DNA of 64,000 nucleotides from an uncultured Dorea sp. (GTDB taxonomy: Bacteria > Bacillota > Clostridia > Lachnospirales > Lachnospiraceae), in NCBI GenBank assembly GCA_910584615.1, contig CAJUAM010000007.1, positions 36,939 through 100,938 on the forward strand, given 5' to 3'. The notes under the pieces were generated by a model that did not search any database, was not told where the DNA came from, and saw only the letters and a program-made list of their open reading frames with translations. Of this stretch, positions 37,069 through 46,019 are shown in pieces (within the stretch, counting starts at the first letter, position 1; each line of letters begins with the position of its first letter). The translations under genes were made by a program, and so were the position numbers.

Positions 37069-38113
37069 GATCTGCATCCCCTTCAATTTCCAGATATTCC
37101 AGTGTTCTTTTAAATCCTTCTTTCACAGAATACTTCGGACTCCATCCAATCTCCCGGAGTTTCCTGCTGCTTAAAATCCCAAGCGTATATGGCGCGGTTC
37201 CTTTTGTACCGCCCTCCGGGATATCAAACACAAGCTTTAGACCCCTCTCCGGATAAATATCCACCATGATCTCTGCCAGTTCACGGATCGATACCTTGCC
37301 ATCCTCATTGCCGATATTATACACAATATCCTCAGAGTCGAGCAGGATCCGGTATAACCCTGCCACTGCATCTGCAATATACGTATATGTCCTTATCGCA
37401 GTCCCTTCACTCTTTAAAACAATATCTTCCTTATTAAATACATTTTTCAGAAAATCCGCCTGCACACGTCCGTCATAAATAGACATTCCCGGTCCATAAG
37501 TATGGGCAAGCCTTGCGATCTTCGCATTCAGTCCATACTCTTCATGGTAGCAGACACACATAGTCTCTGCCGCCTTTTTACCTTCAGAATAACAGGAACG
37601 GGGATTAAGCTGATCTACGAATCCATAAGTATTTTCGTAGAAAAATTCCTGTCCCTCCTCTGGCTGTCCATAAACTTCTCTGGAAGAAATAAAGAGATAT
37701 CCTTCTGCCTTTTTTTCCTCCGCCAGTCTCAGAGTATTGAATGTTCCAATGGTATTCGCCGCTATAGTCTCTACCGGGTGGTTCTGCATGATCAGCGGAC
37801 TTGCAGGGCTGGCCGCATGGATCACATAATGCACATCTTCCGGAATATCAAGTATCTGTGTCACGTCATGGACAACAATCTCTACATCTTCCCTTTCTCT
37901 TACCTTCTTTGGCATCTTCGCTGCATTTCTAAGCATCGCAATGACTCTGATATTATAATCGTACTTATCATTGAGCATCGTCAAAACCTGCAGCATATAT
38001 ATCCCGATCATGCCGCTCGCGCCTGTAATGAGCACTGTCCGCCCCTTTAATTTTTTCCACGAGATATCCTCTCCTATGATTGCTTCTAAATCTTCTTTAA
38101 ATACTCTGTTCAT
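37061..38113 (-). CDS. NAD-dependent epimerase/dehydratase (extended SDR)
   Basis: A 350-residue extended SDR: VLITGASGMIGIYML Rossmann loop, a YVIHAASPASP segment and the catalytic CYSEGKKAAET (Tyr-x3-Lys), with YGPGMSIYDGRV later. This pattern is seen in UDP-glucuronate decarboxylase and related enzymes, so a nucleotide-sugar substrate is possible. Tight coupling to the IspD-like gene (8-base overlap) suggests the two act in one pathway. GGAGGAG precedes the ATG at 38113. Substrate unknown. Confidence 0.86.
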   Translation of the reverse strand: MNRVFKEDLEAIIGEDISWKKLKGRTVLITGASGMIGIYMLQVLTMLNDKYDYNIRVIAMLRNAAKMPKKVREREDVEIVVHDVTQILDIPEDVHYVIHAASPASPLIMQNHPVETIAANTIGTFNTLRLAEEKKAEGYLFISSREVYGQPEEGQEFFYENTYGFVDQLNPRSCYSEGKKAAETMCVCYHEEYGLNAKIARLAHTYGPGMSIYDGRVQADFLKNVFNKEDIVLKSEGTAIRTYTYIADAVAGLYRILLDSEDIVYNIGNEDGKVSIRELAEIMVDIYPERGLKLVFDIPEGGTKGTAPYTLGILSSRKLREIGWSPKYSVKEGFKRTLEYLEIEGDADHE

Positions 38114-38129
38114 GGTTCTCCTCCAATAT

Positions 38130-39275
38130 TTATTCATTCATCAGTGTAAACACAAAATCTACAATATCTTTTGTCGCGTGCCTGACCGGAGTTACATATT
38201 TATCCGCAAACCTTTTTAACGCATCCATATCATACTCTTTTGTCTCAATCGCCGCAATGATTTCTTTTGCCTCTCCTGAAACGACTCCCGGAACTTCATG
38301 TTCATAATCTAAAGCCAATCCGCGCCCGTCCGCATACAGCTCCATATCAAAATTATAAAAATATAATGGTATATGACGCACTGCCGCCTCATACACAATG
38401 CAGGAATAATCACTGATCACATAATCCGCAGCAAACAGCATCTCAAAACTGGAAAAACCATCCGCACTGACAGCATTCCCCTCCACAGACGCTTTTGACA
38501 ATGGATGAAGCTTTACCACAAAATTATAGTTCTCGTAGTCTACAGCCTCGGTAAGCCTCTTTAATGCCTCCGTGAAAGCTTCTTCCTCTTTCCTGAAAGT
38601 CGGACAATACAAAATGAGAGGCTTTTCTTTAAGCATTGGGTACTCCGTATATATCCTCTCTCTGACCTTCTGTCCATATTTATCACTGTTTAACAAATCC
38701 AGTCTGGGCAGAGGCATTGTCAGGATCTTTCCTATATCACAGTTAAAGCCTTTAGCCAGATGATCCTTATAACTGTCTGCACTGGCAAATATATAATCAT
38801 AATTATTATGCATCTTCATTGCATAGGCAATCTCGCTCTTACTTCCCTCTTTCGTATCAAGCGCCGTATATCCGAACTTCTTCATAGTTCCCATGGAATG
38901 CCACATCTGGATAACTTTTAATTCCTTTTTATGCTTCAGAATGCTGACCACCATACAGTAGGTGTCCAGTATTACCACCTTTGAAGTAGCAATATGGAAC
39001 ATCTGGGCAAACATATGAAAACCATACTTTACTTTATCCGAGAACGAAGAATTTATCCCTCCTTCTAAAGTATGGCACAAAAATACCACCTTCACTCTTT
39101 TATCCCGCAAATTTATTCCCTTTTTTACCATACGGAACTCATCAGAAGGTATATTGCTCTGCCGGCTCAACATTGTAACCTTTTTTCTGACAGGCAGCAA
39201 TTTTAAAAACATGTATACTATATTGAGACACCCCGTGCCCGTCTTTATCAAACCAAGCTTAATTTTTGTTATCAT
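38130..39275 (-). CDS. CDP-glycerol glycerophosphotransferase family protein (381 aa)
   Basis: A shorter TagB-like member of the family: IQMWHSMGTMKKFGYTALDT, ILYCPTFRKEEEAF, VVKLHPLSK and YVISDYSCIVYEAAVRHIP. The N-terminus is basic with a hydrophobic stretch. Being first after the initiating glycosylphosphotransferase, it may add the first polyol-phosphate (priming) unit; this is inference from gene order. It overlaps the preceding gene by 17 bases. The ATG at 39275 is preferred over a longer in-frame start inside that gene. Confidence 0.88.
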   Translation of the reverse strand: MITKIKLGLIKTGTGCLNIVYMFLKLLPVRKKVTMLSRQSNIPSDEFRMVKKGINLRDKRVKVVFLCHTLEGGINSSFSDKVKYGFHMFAQMFHIATSKVVILDTYCMVVSILKHKKELKVIQMWHSMGTMKKFGYTALDTKEGSKSEIAYAMKMHNNYDYIFASADSYKDHLAKGFNCDIGKILTMPLPRLDLLNSDKYGQKVRERIYTEYPMLKEKPLILYCPTFRKEEEAFTEALKRLTEAVDYENYNFVVKLHPLSKASVEGNAVSADGFSSFEMLFAADYVISDYSCIVYEAAVRHIPLYFYNFDMELYADGRGLALDYEHEVPGVVSGEAKEIIAAIETKEYDMDALKRFADKYVTPVRHATKDIVDFVFTLMNE

Positions 39276-40659
39276 TCTTTTCTTCTTCCCATTTTTCAAA
39301 TTTGTACGAACAATGCTTGTTTTTTCCGTCAAAGGCCTCTGTACTGTCTTTCTTTAACAGAACGATCACAGTCTGAAAGATGATCTGGATATCCTTAAGA
39401 ATACTGAATTGCTCAATATACATCATATCCATGACAAGCTTGTCTTTCGGTGTTGTATTATATTTCCCTGTTATCTGCGCGTAACCTGTAAGTCCCGCCT
39501 TTACACGGAGCCTGTACTTGAACTCCGGGAGTTCTTCCGTATATTCTTCTACATTCTTAAGCATCTCCGGCCGCGGTCCTACAAAGGTCATATCTCCTTT
39601 TAATACATTCAAAAGCTGAGGCAGCTCATCAATCCTTGTCCTTCGCAGAAATTTTCCAATCTTCGTAATCCTATCGTCATCTTTTGTGGCAGAGTGATTA
39701 TCATTGTTCGGTTTCATCGTACGGAGCTTATATACATCAAACTGTTTACCGTGGATGGTTGCTCTCTTCTGCTTAAAAAATACCGGTCCTCCATCCTCCA
39801 TCTTGATCGCCGCCATTGCGCACAGCCAGAAAGGCGCGGATAAAATTCCAAGCACCAGAGAAAAACCAATGTCCATAACTCTCTTTATAATACGCTGTTC
39901 CATCGTCAATGACTTTACATTACGGTTAAACAGATAAACATCATCCAGTACATATTGCTTCGCGCCTAATTCCATGATGTCTTCAATTTCCGGATTAAAA
40001 TAAACATTTACTTTATAGCGGTAACACCAACGCATGATATCTGTCCGCGACTCTACCGGAACATCATAGACAAATACTGTCTGAGCTGTCTTGATATGTT
40101 TTTTTATCTGATCACTGCGGTAATCAAGAACTGCCGATACCTGATACTGTTTTTTAAACCGCTGCATCGCAAACACGATCTCGTCCAGACTTTTCTGCGA
40201 TGAGGTGATCACACAGCATTTTTCTGGTTCGTGAATCAGAAAAAAAAGCCAATTACCAAAATACGCAAAAAAAACAATAATCCCGATCTGAACAAGAAAC
40301 GATACACCAAGAAGCCCAAGACTCAAAAAACGAAAGCCATAGACATTGGGCCGGTTCGTTCTCATGATCATCAACTGGATATATGTGATAATATCTGTAC
40401 ACGCTATCGCCAAAGCAAGTGAATAGATGATCGGCTTGCTCTTCCTGCGTCCCACGTCATACCTTCCGTAAACAGACAAAAACAAAAGCCCTACTACAAC
40501 AAATGTTGATACGGTAATACCCAGCGTTCTCGACAATCTGGTAAGACCGATACTATCCTTTCCCATCACATGCAGGAAAGCATACATTAGCAATATATAA
40601 AAAACAAATTTAATCGACAGCCACATGGTTGTCTCAAATTTATACAAATGCTTTTTCAT
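39259..40659 (-). CDS. Polyprenyl glycosylphosphotransferase (WbaP/CpsE type)
   Basis: A 466-residue initiating enzyme. About five N-terminal helices and a CoA-binding-like middle precede the catalytic C-terminal domain. That domain starts KRVMDIGFSLVLGILSAPFW, then FFKQKRATIHGKQF, YKLRTM, RRTRIDELPQLLNVLKGDM, FVGPRPEM and KAGLTGYAQITG. It transfers a sugar-1-phosphate from a nucleotide sugar to undecaprenyl phosphate, which starts polymer synthesis. It is the first gene of the operon behind the promoter at 40698-40726. Confidence 0.94.
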   Translation of the reverse strand: MKKHLYKFETTMWLSIKFVFYILLMYAFLHVMGKDSIGLTRLSRTLGITVSTFVVVGLLFLSVYGRYDVGRRKSKPIIYSLALAIACTDIITYIQLMIMRTNRPNVYGFRFLSLGLLGVSFLVQIGIIVFFAYFGNWLFFLIHEPEKCCVITSSQKSLDEIVFAMQRFKKQYQVSAVLDYRSDQIKKHIKTAQTVFVYDVPVESRTDIMRWCYRYKVNVYFNPEIEDIMELGAKQYVLDDVYLFNRNVKSLTMEQRIIKRVMDIGFSLVLGILSAPFWLCAMAAIKMEDGGPVFFKQKRATIHGKQFDVYKLRTMKPNNDNHSATKDDDRITKIGKFLRRTRIDELPQLLNVLKGDMTFVGPRPEMLKNVEEYTEELPEFKYRLRVKAGLTGYAQITGKYNTTPKDKLVMDMMYIEQFSILKDIQIIFQTVIVLLKKDSTEAFDGKNKHCSYKFEKWEEEKNDNKN

Positions 40660-40697
40660 GGTTCCTCCAAGACGTATTTGTATCTATAACTTACAAT

Positions 40698-40726
40698 ATT
40701 ATAAACGAATATCCCTCTTATTTCAA
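40698..40726 (-). promoter_or_regulatory. Promoter of the teichoic-acid operon
   Basis: Minus-strand TTGAAA (40721-40726), exactly 17 bases, TATAAT (40698-40703), about 40 bases before the first gene. The -35 straddles the loop of the 12-bp inverted repeat at 40711-40740. Confidence 0.75.
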
Positions 40727-40740
40727 GCAATAAGAGGGAT
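40711..40740. repeat. Perfect 12-bp inverted repeat over the operon promoter
   Basis: ATCCCTCTTATT (40711-40722), a 6-base loop, and AATAAGAGGGAT (40729-40740). It lies between the end of the glucosaminidase gene (40793) and the operon start. It could be that gene's terminator, although no U-run follows (ATTCGTTTATAA), or an operator, since it overlaps the -35 and the spacer. Confidence 0.75.
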
Positions 40741-40792
40741 ACTATCGATTTTATGTTTATTTTACTGATTTTTCCTTAGGAAAACCTGATAT

Positions 40793-43276
40793 TTATTTCC
40801 GTTTTCCCCGTACTCCTGACTCCGTATAGGCACCTTTATAGATCCCGCTGCATGCTCTTACAGTATAATAATAAGTCTTTCCTTTCTTTGCAGTTTTATC
40901 CGTATAGGTTGATTTACTTCTCTTTACAGTCGCGATCTTTTTATATTTACCGCCCTTTGTTTTGCGGAACACTTCATAAGTAACCGCACTCTTTACTTTT
41001 TTCCACTTTACTTTAATACCGGCTTTTGTACCGGAAGCCGACACCACAGCCGGATTACTGAGCCTGCGGATAGTAAGCCCTTTCTTGTCATAATCACTTG
41101 TCTTACTTCCGTTATATGCCCTCACGGTATACACGTATTTCATACCTGTAGGCATGGTTTTATCCGTATATTTTACTGTCTTGCCGGATGTGATCTTTTT
41201 GATCTTCTTATAACTTCCGCCATATTTTTTCCGATAGATATAGTATCCTTTCGCATTTGATACTTTTTTCCATTTTAATACTATACCAGATTTACTATTA
41301 GCAGCAGATACAAGTTTCGGCTTCGCCAATTTTGAAACCGTCGTCCCGCTTACAGATATCCCGACTGCATCCATCTTCTTTCCTGAACTTGTAATTGCAT
41401 AGATATCACAAGTTCCGCTTTTTACACCAGTGATCTTCCCTGTGCTGCTGACAGTCGCGATTGCTGGATTGCTGGTTTCGTAATATATCTTTTCACTGCT
41501 TTTTGACTTCGTTACGCTAAGTGTCTTTGTTCCGCCCACCTTCAATGTACTGTCCGTATCCATCTTAATATATCCGGAAGCGATATAGCCTGTCTTAGAA
41601 CCATAGTTCACCTTGAACCAGTAGGGATTTTTCTCCTGACTCGTTACAGAAGCTGTCATATCTGTAAATTCAGCCCCTAAAACCGTCACCTTTTCTCCTT
41701 TTTGAACCATAGTTATGGCAGCACTTCCGGTAGAAGGAGCGGTCCGCAGCGTCACAGAAGAAGTTGCCTTTCCGGTCTTCACTGACTTCTTGATCGTAAC
41801 ATTGCTTGATTGAGACGGCATATTTTTGTATACAGGAATATAAAAGACAAAAGAATCATCAAGTATTCCCATTCTGCTGTAAGAATTATAAGTAGTCTTC
41901 GCCTCCGATGCAGCAGCCGTCAGATTCTGCATATACTGATGCTGGTAATAAGGAGCGGTTATCGTATTGAATCTCTGGAAATATACAGTATTCTGCCCTC
42001 TGGAGATATAAGCTTTCGCTATATACTGCGCGCCTCCGTCAATAGCAAGTACCGGGGACGTCCATGGTCTTTCGTAAGTCTTTAACTTGTCCTTCCCTCC
42101 CTGCGCGAACAATAGTCCGTTTGCGATGGCTGAACCGGTACTGGTAGAGTAAGCACCGATATTGTAATAATTGTAATAACCTTTATATGATTTGCCGCCA
42201 TAGGAAAATTCACCGGATATGCTTCCATTTGTAAGCTTCGCTCCAGTCTCCTGACGTATCTTAGCCGCAAGGAACAGAGGACTTACCTTATTTTTAGCGC
42301 CTGCCGCATATATTGCCTGCTCATAAGTCATATTATTTAAAGTAGTCTTCTTTCCATCGGTCTTTGTATATGTTATCTTTTTATTTCCATACAGATCTGT
42401 TCCGCTTAATACATTTCTGACACCCTCTACTCTGTGATAACCAGAATCATAATTCAGCGCTTCAAACATATATATATAGTTATCTGTCAAAAAATTTCTC
42501 GGATCTGCGTAATATGCCACAGCCGGCTTGCTTGCAGAGACCCACTCAGAGCCATCCTTTGGAATGTACGTACCTTTAGCCGCATTATAATCTGTATTTG
42601 CTTTACTAAGAAGCAGTCCGCTGGAAGTCTTAGGAAGAAGGCTGCGGTTCGTTCCTTTTGAAGTTCCCGAAACACTTTCTGCCGTTACCATATCATCCCA
42701 GTCAACAGGCCGGTCTACTGCCACAAAGATCCAGTTCGGGTGCTTTGTGTGAAGCCGCTTCAGATATGTCTGATAAGAAGCCGGAAACTTTGCAAGCTCA
42801 GTACTGTAATTTCCGACTGCCTGTGCTCTTACCTGACGCAGCCACATTCCATATTCTTCCACAAGCGACTGTGTCCTGTCATCCGGTTTTTCCTCTTTCG
42901 AGTCTTCTTCCTTCTCCAACACCCCTTCTTCCAAAGCTTCCCCGCTTTCCGGCATTTCTGCCGTGTCTTGAATTTGTTCTGTATCCTCCTCTTCTTTAGG
43001 ATTTTCTTGATTGCCAGCTTCTGAACTTTGGTTATCAGAAGATTCCGTCATAACATTGTCCTGCGTTTGCTGTCTTTCATCTTCTTCCTTCTCCGGCTGA
43101 CTATTTTCCGTTTGACCGTCTGTTATCTGACTGTCCTTTTCTGTCTGGTCTTCATTTGACGTAATTTGCGGCGCTTCAGACTCACCCGCATCACCGGCAT
43201 TAACAGTCATGGTACCGCATAGCAAATTTCCGATCAAAACTAACGCCAGAACTCTTTTCACCTTTCGTAATGCCAT
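40793..43276 (-). CDS. Secreted N-acetylglucosaminidase with SH3, Ig-like and Fn3 modules
   Basis: An 827-residue wall hydrolase. Signal peptide about 1-27; Glu/Asp/Gln-rich spacer to about 150. A glucosaminidase domain of the LytD/Atl type follows (SPLFLAAKIRQETGAKL with the catalytic Glu, then YYNYYNIGAYSTSTGSAI). An SH3 module (VTLRTAPSTGSA, KTGYIASGYIKMD), a Big_2-like Ig module (YYETSNPAIATVSSTGKITG) and two Fn3-like modules (KWKKVSNAKGYYIYRKK, KWKKVKSAVTYEVFRKT) complete it. GGGGAG precedes the ATG at 43276; a longer frame would overlap the preceding gene. Probably co-transcribed with the nucleotidyltransferase gene upstream. Confidence 0.9.
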   Translation of the reverse strand: MALRKVKRVLALVLIGNLLCGTMTVNAGDAGESEAPQITSNEDQTEKDSQITDGQTENSQPEKEEDERQQTQDNVMTESSDNQSSEAGNQENPKEEEDTEQIQDTAEMPESGEALEEGVLEKEEDSKEEKPDDRTQSLVEEYGMWLRQVRAQAVGNYSTELAKFPASYQTYLKRLHTKHPNWIFVAVDRPVDWDDMVTAESVSGTSKGTNRSLLPKTSSGLLLSKANTDYNAAKGTYIPKDGSEWVSASKPAVAYYADPRNFLTDNYIYMFEALNYDSGYHRVEGVRNVLSGTDLYGNKKITYTKTDGKKTTLNNMTYEQAIYAAGAKNKVSPLFLAAKIRQETGAKLTNGSISGEFSYGGKSYKGYYNYYNIGAYSTSTGSAIANGLLFAQGGKDKLKTYERPWTSPVLAIDGGAQYIAKAYISRGQNTVYFQRFNTITAPYYQHQYMQNLTAAASEAKTTYNSYSRMGILDDSFVFYIPVYKNMPSQSSNVTIKKSVKTGKATSSVTLRTAPSTGSAAITMVQKGEKVTVLGAEFTDMTASVTSQEKNPYWFKVNYGSKTGYIASGYIKMDTDSTLKVGGTKTLSVTKSKSSEKIYYETSNPAIATVSSTGKITGVKSGTCDIYAITSSGKKMDAVGISVSGTTVSKLAKPKLVSAANSKSGIVLKWKKVSNAKGYYIYRKKYGGSYKKIKKITSGKTVKYTDKTMPTGMKYVYTVRAYNGSKTSDYDKKGLTIRRLSNPAVVSASGTKAGIKVKWKKVKSAVTYEVFRKTKGGKYKKIATVKRSKSTYTDKTAKKGKTYYYTVRACSGIYKGAYTESGVRGKRK

Positions 43277-43304
43277 ATTATCTCCCCTAATCTGCAACAT
43301 AATT

Positions 43305-44252
43305 TCAATTATATTTTTCAAATAACTTTTCCGGATATTTTCCTTGAGCTATGAGACTCCTGACAGCTTCCACAACCGTCTCTTTATCCTCCTTATATGT
43401 GACACCAAACCATTTGTCATGGGAAGGCAGCACTTTCACTTTTGCTTTTTTATTCTGAACCAACTCACCGATTATCTGGGGAAGCAGATATTCTTTCTTC
43501 AATTCCTGCTCGTCCAGCCTTGAAAGAAATCCTGCAAATCCGTATTCCAACTTTGAAAAAAATTCTACCGGAAGCCCCCACATATTCATAGATACTGAAG
43601 TCTCAAGAGGAATTTTTATCTTTTTGCCGTCGCGCTGTGCAAGTGCAAAACCATCGCTTTCTGCAATGTCAAAAGTCTCTTCTATATCTGTAAGTATACC
43701 ATCTCTATCTACGCTGCAGATTCCCCTCGTTACGGTTCCATTGCTGCTCAATGTATTCTTCAGCACGAATCCTGCCATACAGATATCCAGCTGCTCACAA
43801 CTGTCATCCTTTCTTTTTGTCTCCTGCCCCTTCACAAGATATTCGTATATAACCCTGTATGCTTCTTTTCCATAATAATCATCTGCATTGATAACAAGGA
43901 ACGGCTCCTTTACAACATCTTTGCAGCAAAGAATAGCCTGTCCCGTTCCCCACGGTTTTGTTCTGTCCCTCCATCTTCCCCTGAAATCTTCCGGAATGTC
44001 ATCAATCTCCTGATATGCGTAAGCCACATCCACAATCTTTTCAATTCGGGTTCCGATAATCTTCTTAAAATCCTCTTCCAGATTTTTTCGGATAACAAAT
44101 ACTACTTTATTAAATCCAGCCCCAAGTGCATCATAAATGGAATAATCCATAATAATTTCTCCATTCGGCCCTACCGGTTCTAGCTGCTTGATACCTCCTC
44201 CGAATCTGCTTCCAATTCCTGCGGCCATAATAACCAGTGCTGCATTTTTCAT
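43305..44252 (-). CDS. Sugar nucleotidyltransferase-like protein
   Basis: A 315-residue NTP-transferase-fold protein: LVIMAAGIGSRFGGGIKQLEPVGPNGE N-terminal nucleotide loop and LVINADDYYGKEAY with the metal Asp pair. Substrate specificity cannot be read from these motifs; it is unlike standard GalU, RfbA or GlmU in the middle region. GGAGG precedes the ATG. It has its own promoter and lies between the wall hydrolase and the third LCP gene, so a role in surface polymer supply is likely but inferred. Confidence 0.8.
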   Translation of the reverse strand: MKNAALVIMAAGIGSRFGGGIKQLEPVGPNGEIIMDYSIYDALGAGFNKVVFVIRKNLEEDFKKIIGTRIEKIVDVAYAYQEIDDIPEDFRGRWRDRTKPWGTGQAILCCKDVVKEPFLVINADDYYGKEAYRVIYEYLVKGQETKRKDDSCEQLDICMAGFVLKNTLSSNGTVTRGICSVDRDGILTDIEETFDIAESDGFALAQRDGKKIKIPLETSVSMNMWGLPVEFFSKLEYGFAGFLSRLDEQELKKEYLLPQIIGELVQNKKAKVKVLPSHDKWFGVTYKEDKETVVEAVRSLIAQGKYPEKLFEKYN

Positions 44253-44293
44253 CTTCTTAGTCCTCCGTTATGCCACACCAAATGTTTGACATC

Positions 44294-44322
44294 ATTCTAC
44301 TTTAATTGTGTTTTATTGTCTA
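44294..44322 (-). promoter_or_regulatory. Promoter of the nucleotidyltransferase gene
   Basis: Minus-strand TAGACA (44317-44322), 17 bases, TAGAAT (44294-44299), about 40 bases before the start codon. Each box has five of six consensus bases. Confidence 0.65.
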
Positions 44323-44365
44323 CCAGATTATTTTTCCAATTTTTATTTCTTTTTCTTTTCATATC

Positions 44366-45616
44366 TTATTCTTCCAGTGTTTCTTTTATCTTACTCTGGA
44401 TATTCTCTACAGAACTTTCATCAGGATCCATCACATACAGCGGCCCCCCTTTATAGGAATAACAATACTTCTTTCCGCTGCTGCTTCCTTCTGCCGCAAC
44501 TGACTCAATCTCCCATCCCTTCATCCTGTCAATCTGCATCCGGACCAGAGATTTAATCTGTGCCTCAGACAAATTCGTATCAGCATTGCCCGCCACACTT
44601 CTGATCATTTCATTAGCATGAAACAAGATCATTGGAGAAGCCGCCTTTTTAATCAAAGCCGAAAGAAGCGCCTGCTGATTTTTTCCTCTCTGATTATCTC
44701 CCGCCGCTAACGCCTTTCTCTCTCTTACAAAAGCCAGCGCCTGTTTCCCATTAAAATGATTCTCTCCCTTTTTGACGTCTACCACCTCTCCTGCCGCTTT
44801 GCTCGTCGTAAACGCTATCTCAGATTCTACATCTATCCCTCCCATAACGTCTACAATCTCTTCCACCGAGGTAAAATTCACGCGCAGATAAAAAGGAATC
44901 TTCGTATCATAGAGTTCTTCAAGCGTAGCCATAGACACATCTACCCCATAATTTCCCGCATGGGTAAGCTTGTCCCTTTCATCCCCTGAAACTCCCGGAA
45001 TTTTTACATAATAATCTCTCGGTGTCGTTGTCAGTAAGATTTTATGGGTATTAGGGTTGATCGTCGCAATCAGGTTCACATCACTGCGGCTTTCTTTATC
45101 AATATCTCCATATACATCAATACCGCTAATGTAAACATTAAATGGTTCGCTTGTTACCGGAACCGCATGCTGCTCCTCATAACCGCCTTTCTCATCACCG
45201 ATCGCAATCTTATCCAACGCGGTATTTACTTTTAATCCGAAAAATCCAATTACCAGCAGCAAAAGACTGATGATAATTGACAATCCTTTTCCTGAAGCAC
45301 GTTTTTTTCTGCTCCTTGCCGCCCGTCTTTGAAGACTTTTCACAAACAGAAGCAGCAGCACGAGCAGCAGTCCTACGCTGATCATATAGGCTCTCGGCAA
45401 AATACCAAGCATCGCCATAGATCCAAGGAAAAAAAGAGTCACTGCAGCCTGTATAAACCATAGGAAACGATCCATTGCCTCTGATCTTGCCCGTCTTCCA
45501 TGCTTATGCTCATAATATGGCTTTTGTTTTCTCTTCCCTTTTCTCCGCCGGCCATCCTTCGGTCTTCTTTCCTCCTGATATGATTTCATATATTTTAACT
45601 CGTCACGATACTTCAT
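44366..45616 (-). CDS. LCP family protein with three membrane helices
   Basis: A 416-residue LCP protein. A strongly basic cytoplasmic N-terminus of about 45 residues is followed by three helices (about 50-70, 75-95, 110-130), unlike the single anchor of the other two here. The LCP domain has VYISGIDVYGDIDKESRSDVN, LLTTTPRDYYVKIPG and an AFVRERKALAAGDNQRGKNQQ block. The RSDVN and PRDYY residues bind the pyrophosphate-lipid substrate. The ATG at 45616 follows GGGAGAAG. It lies downstream of HPr with a 123-base leader containing a hairpin. Confidence 0.92.
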   Translation of the reverse strand: MKYRDELKYMKSYQEERRPKDGRRRKGKRKQKPYYEHKHGRRARSEAMDRFLWFIQAAVTLFFLGSMAMLGILPRAYMISVGLLLVLLLLFVKSLQRRAARSRKKRASGKGLSIIISLLLLVIGFFGLKVNTALDKIAIGDEKGGYEEQHAVPVTSEPFNVYISGIDVYGDIDKESRSDVNLIATINPNTHKILLTTTPRDYYVKIPGVSGDERDKLTHAGNYGVDVSMATLEELYDTKIPFYLRVNFTSVEEIVDVMGGIDVESEIAFTTSKAAGEVVDVKKGENHFNGKQALAFVRERKALAAGDNQRGKNQQALLSALIKKAASPMILFHANEMIRSVAGNADTNLSEAQIKSLVRMQIDRMKGWEIESVAAEGSSSGKKYCYSYKGGPLYVMDPDESSVENIQSKIKETLEE

Positions 45617-45644
45617 TATCTTCTCCCGTCTTTCAATTATCTGA

Positions 45645-45679
45645 ATGCAGACATCCCGCCGGCAACGCTTTGTCTGCAT
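45645..45679. repeat. Inverted repeat in the leader of the third LCP gene
   Basis: ATGCAGACA (45645-45653) and TGTCTGCAT (45671-45679) form a perfect 9-bp stem with a 17-base GC-rich loop. It ends 29 bases before the start codon. A possible -10 (TATACT on the minus strand) lies just upstream. There is no U-run, so it is a leader structure or operator rather than a terminator. Confidence 0.6.
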
Positions 45680-45739
45680 ATTGCAGTATAGCAAAGAATG
45701 GCCCATGTTTACACATAAGCCATCTTATTTTCTTTTACC

Positions 45740-46003
45740 TTATTCACCAAGTCCGCCTTCAACTGCCTCAACCATAGCCTTTAAGGCTTCTTCCTCATCT
45801 TCACCGTCGCATATAAGCGTGATCTGGTCTCCTTTTTTAATACATGCTCCCAATACACTGAGGACACTTTTCGCGTTAGCCATCATATCGTCATATTCAA
45901 ACGACACTTTACACACAAACTGATTCGCTGTATTGCAGAATATCCCTGCCGGTCTCAGGTGCAGTCCAGTCGGATTGTAAATTGCAACTTTTTTTCTGAC
46001 CAT
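45740..46003 (-). CDS. ptsH: HPr family phosphocarrier protein
   Basis: An 87-residue HPr with the active site NPTGLHLRPAG (His15) and the regulatory site ANAKSVLSVLG (Ser46), so both PTS and HPr-kinase phosphorylation appear possible. It is not next to ptsI but between cdaR and an LCP gene, so it may be a Crh-like or second HPr; with both sites present this stays open. GGAGAG precedes the ATG. Confidence 0.88.
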   Translation of the reverse strand: MVRKKVAIYNPTGLHLRPAGIFCNTANQFVCKVSFEYDDMMANAKSVLSVLGACIKKGDQITLICDGEDEEEALKAMVEAVEGGLGE

Positions 46004-46019
46004 ATCTTTTCTCTCCGTC

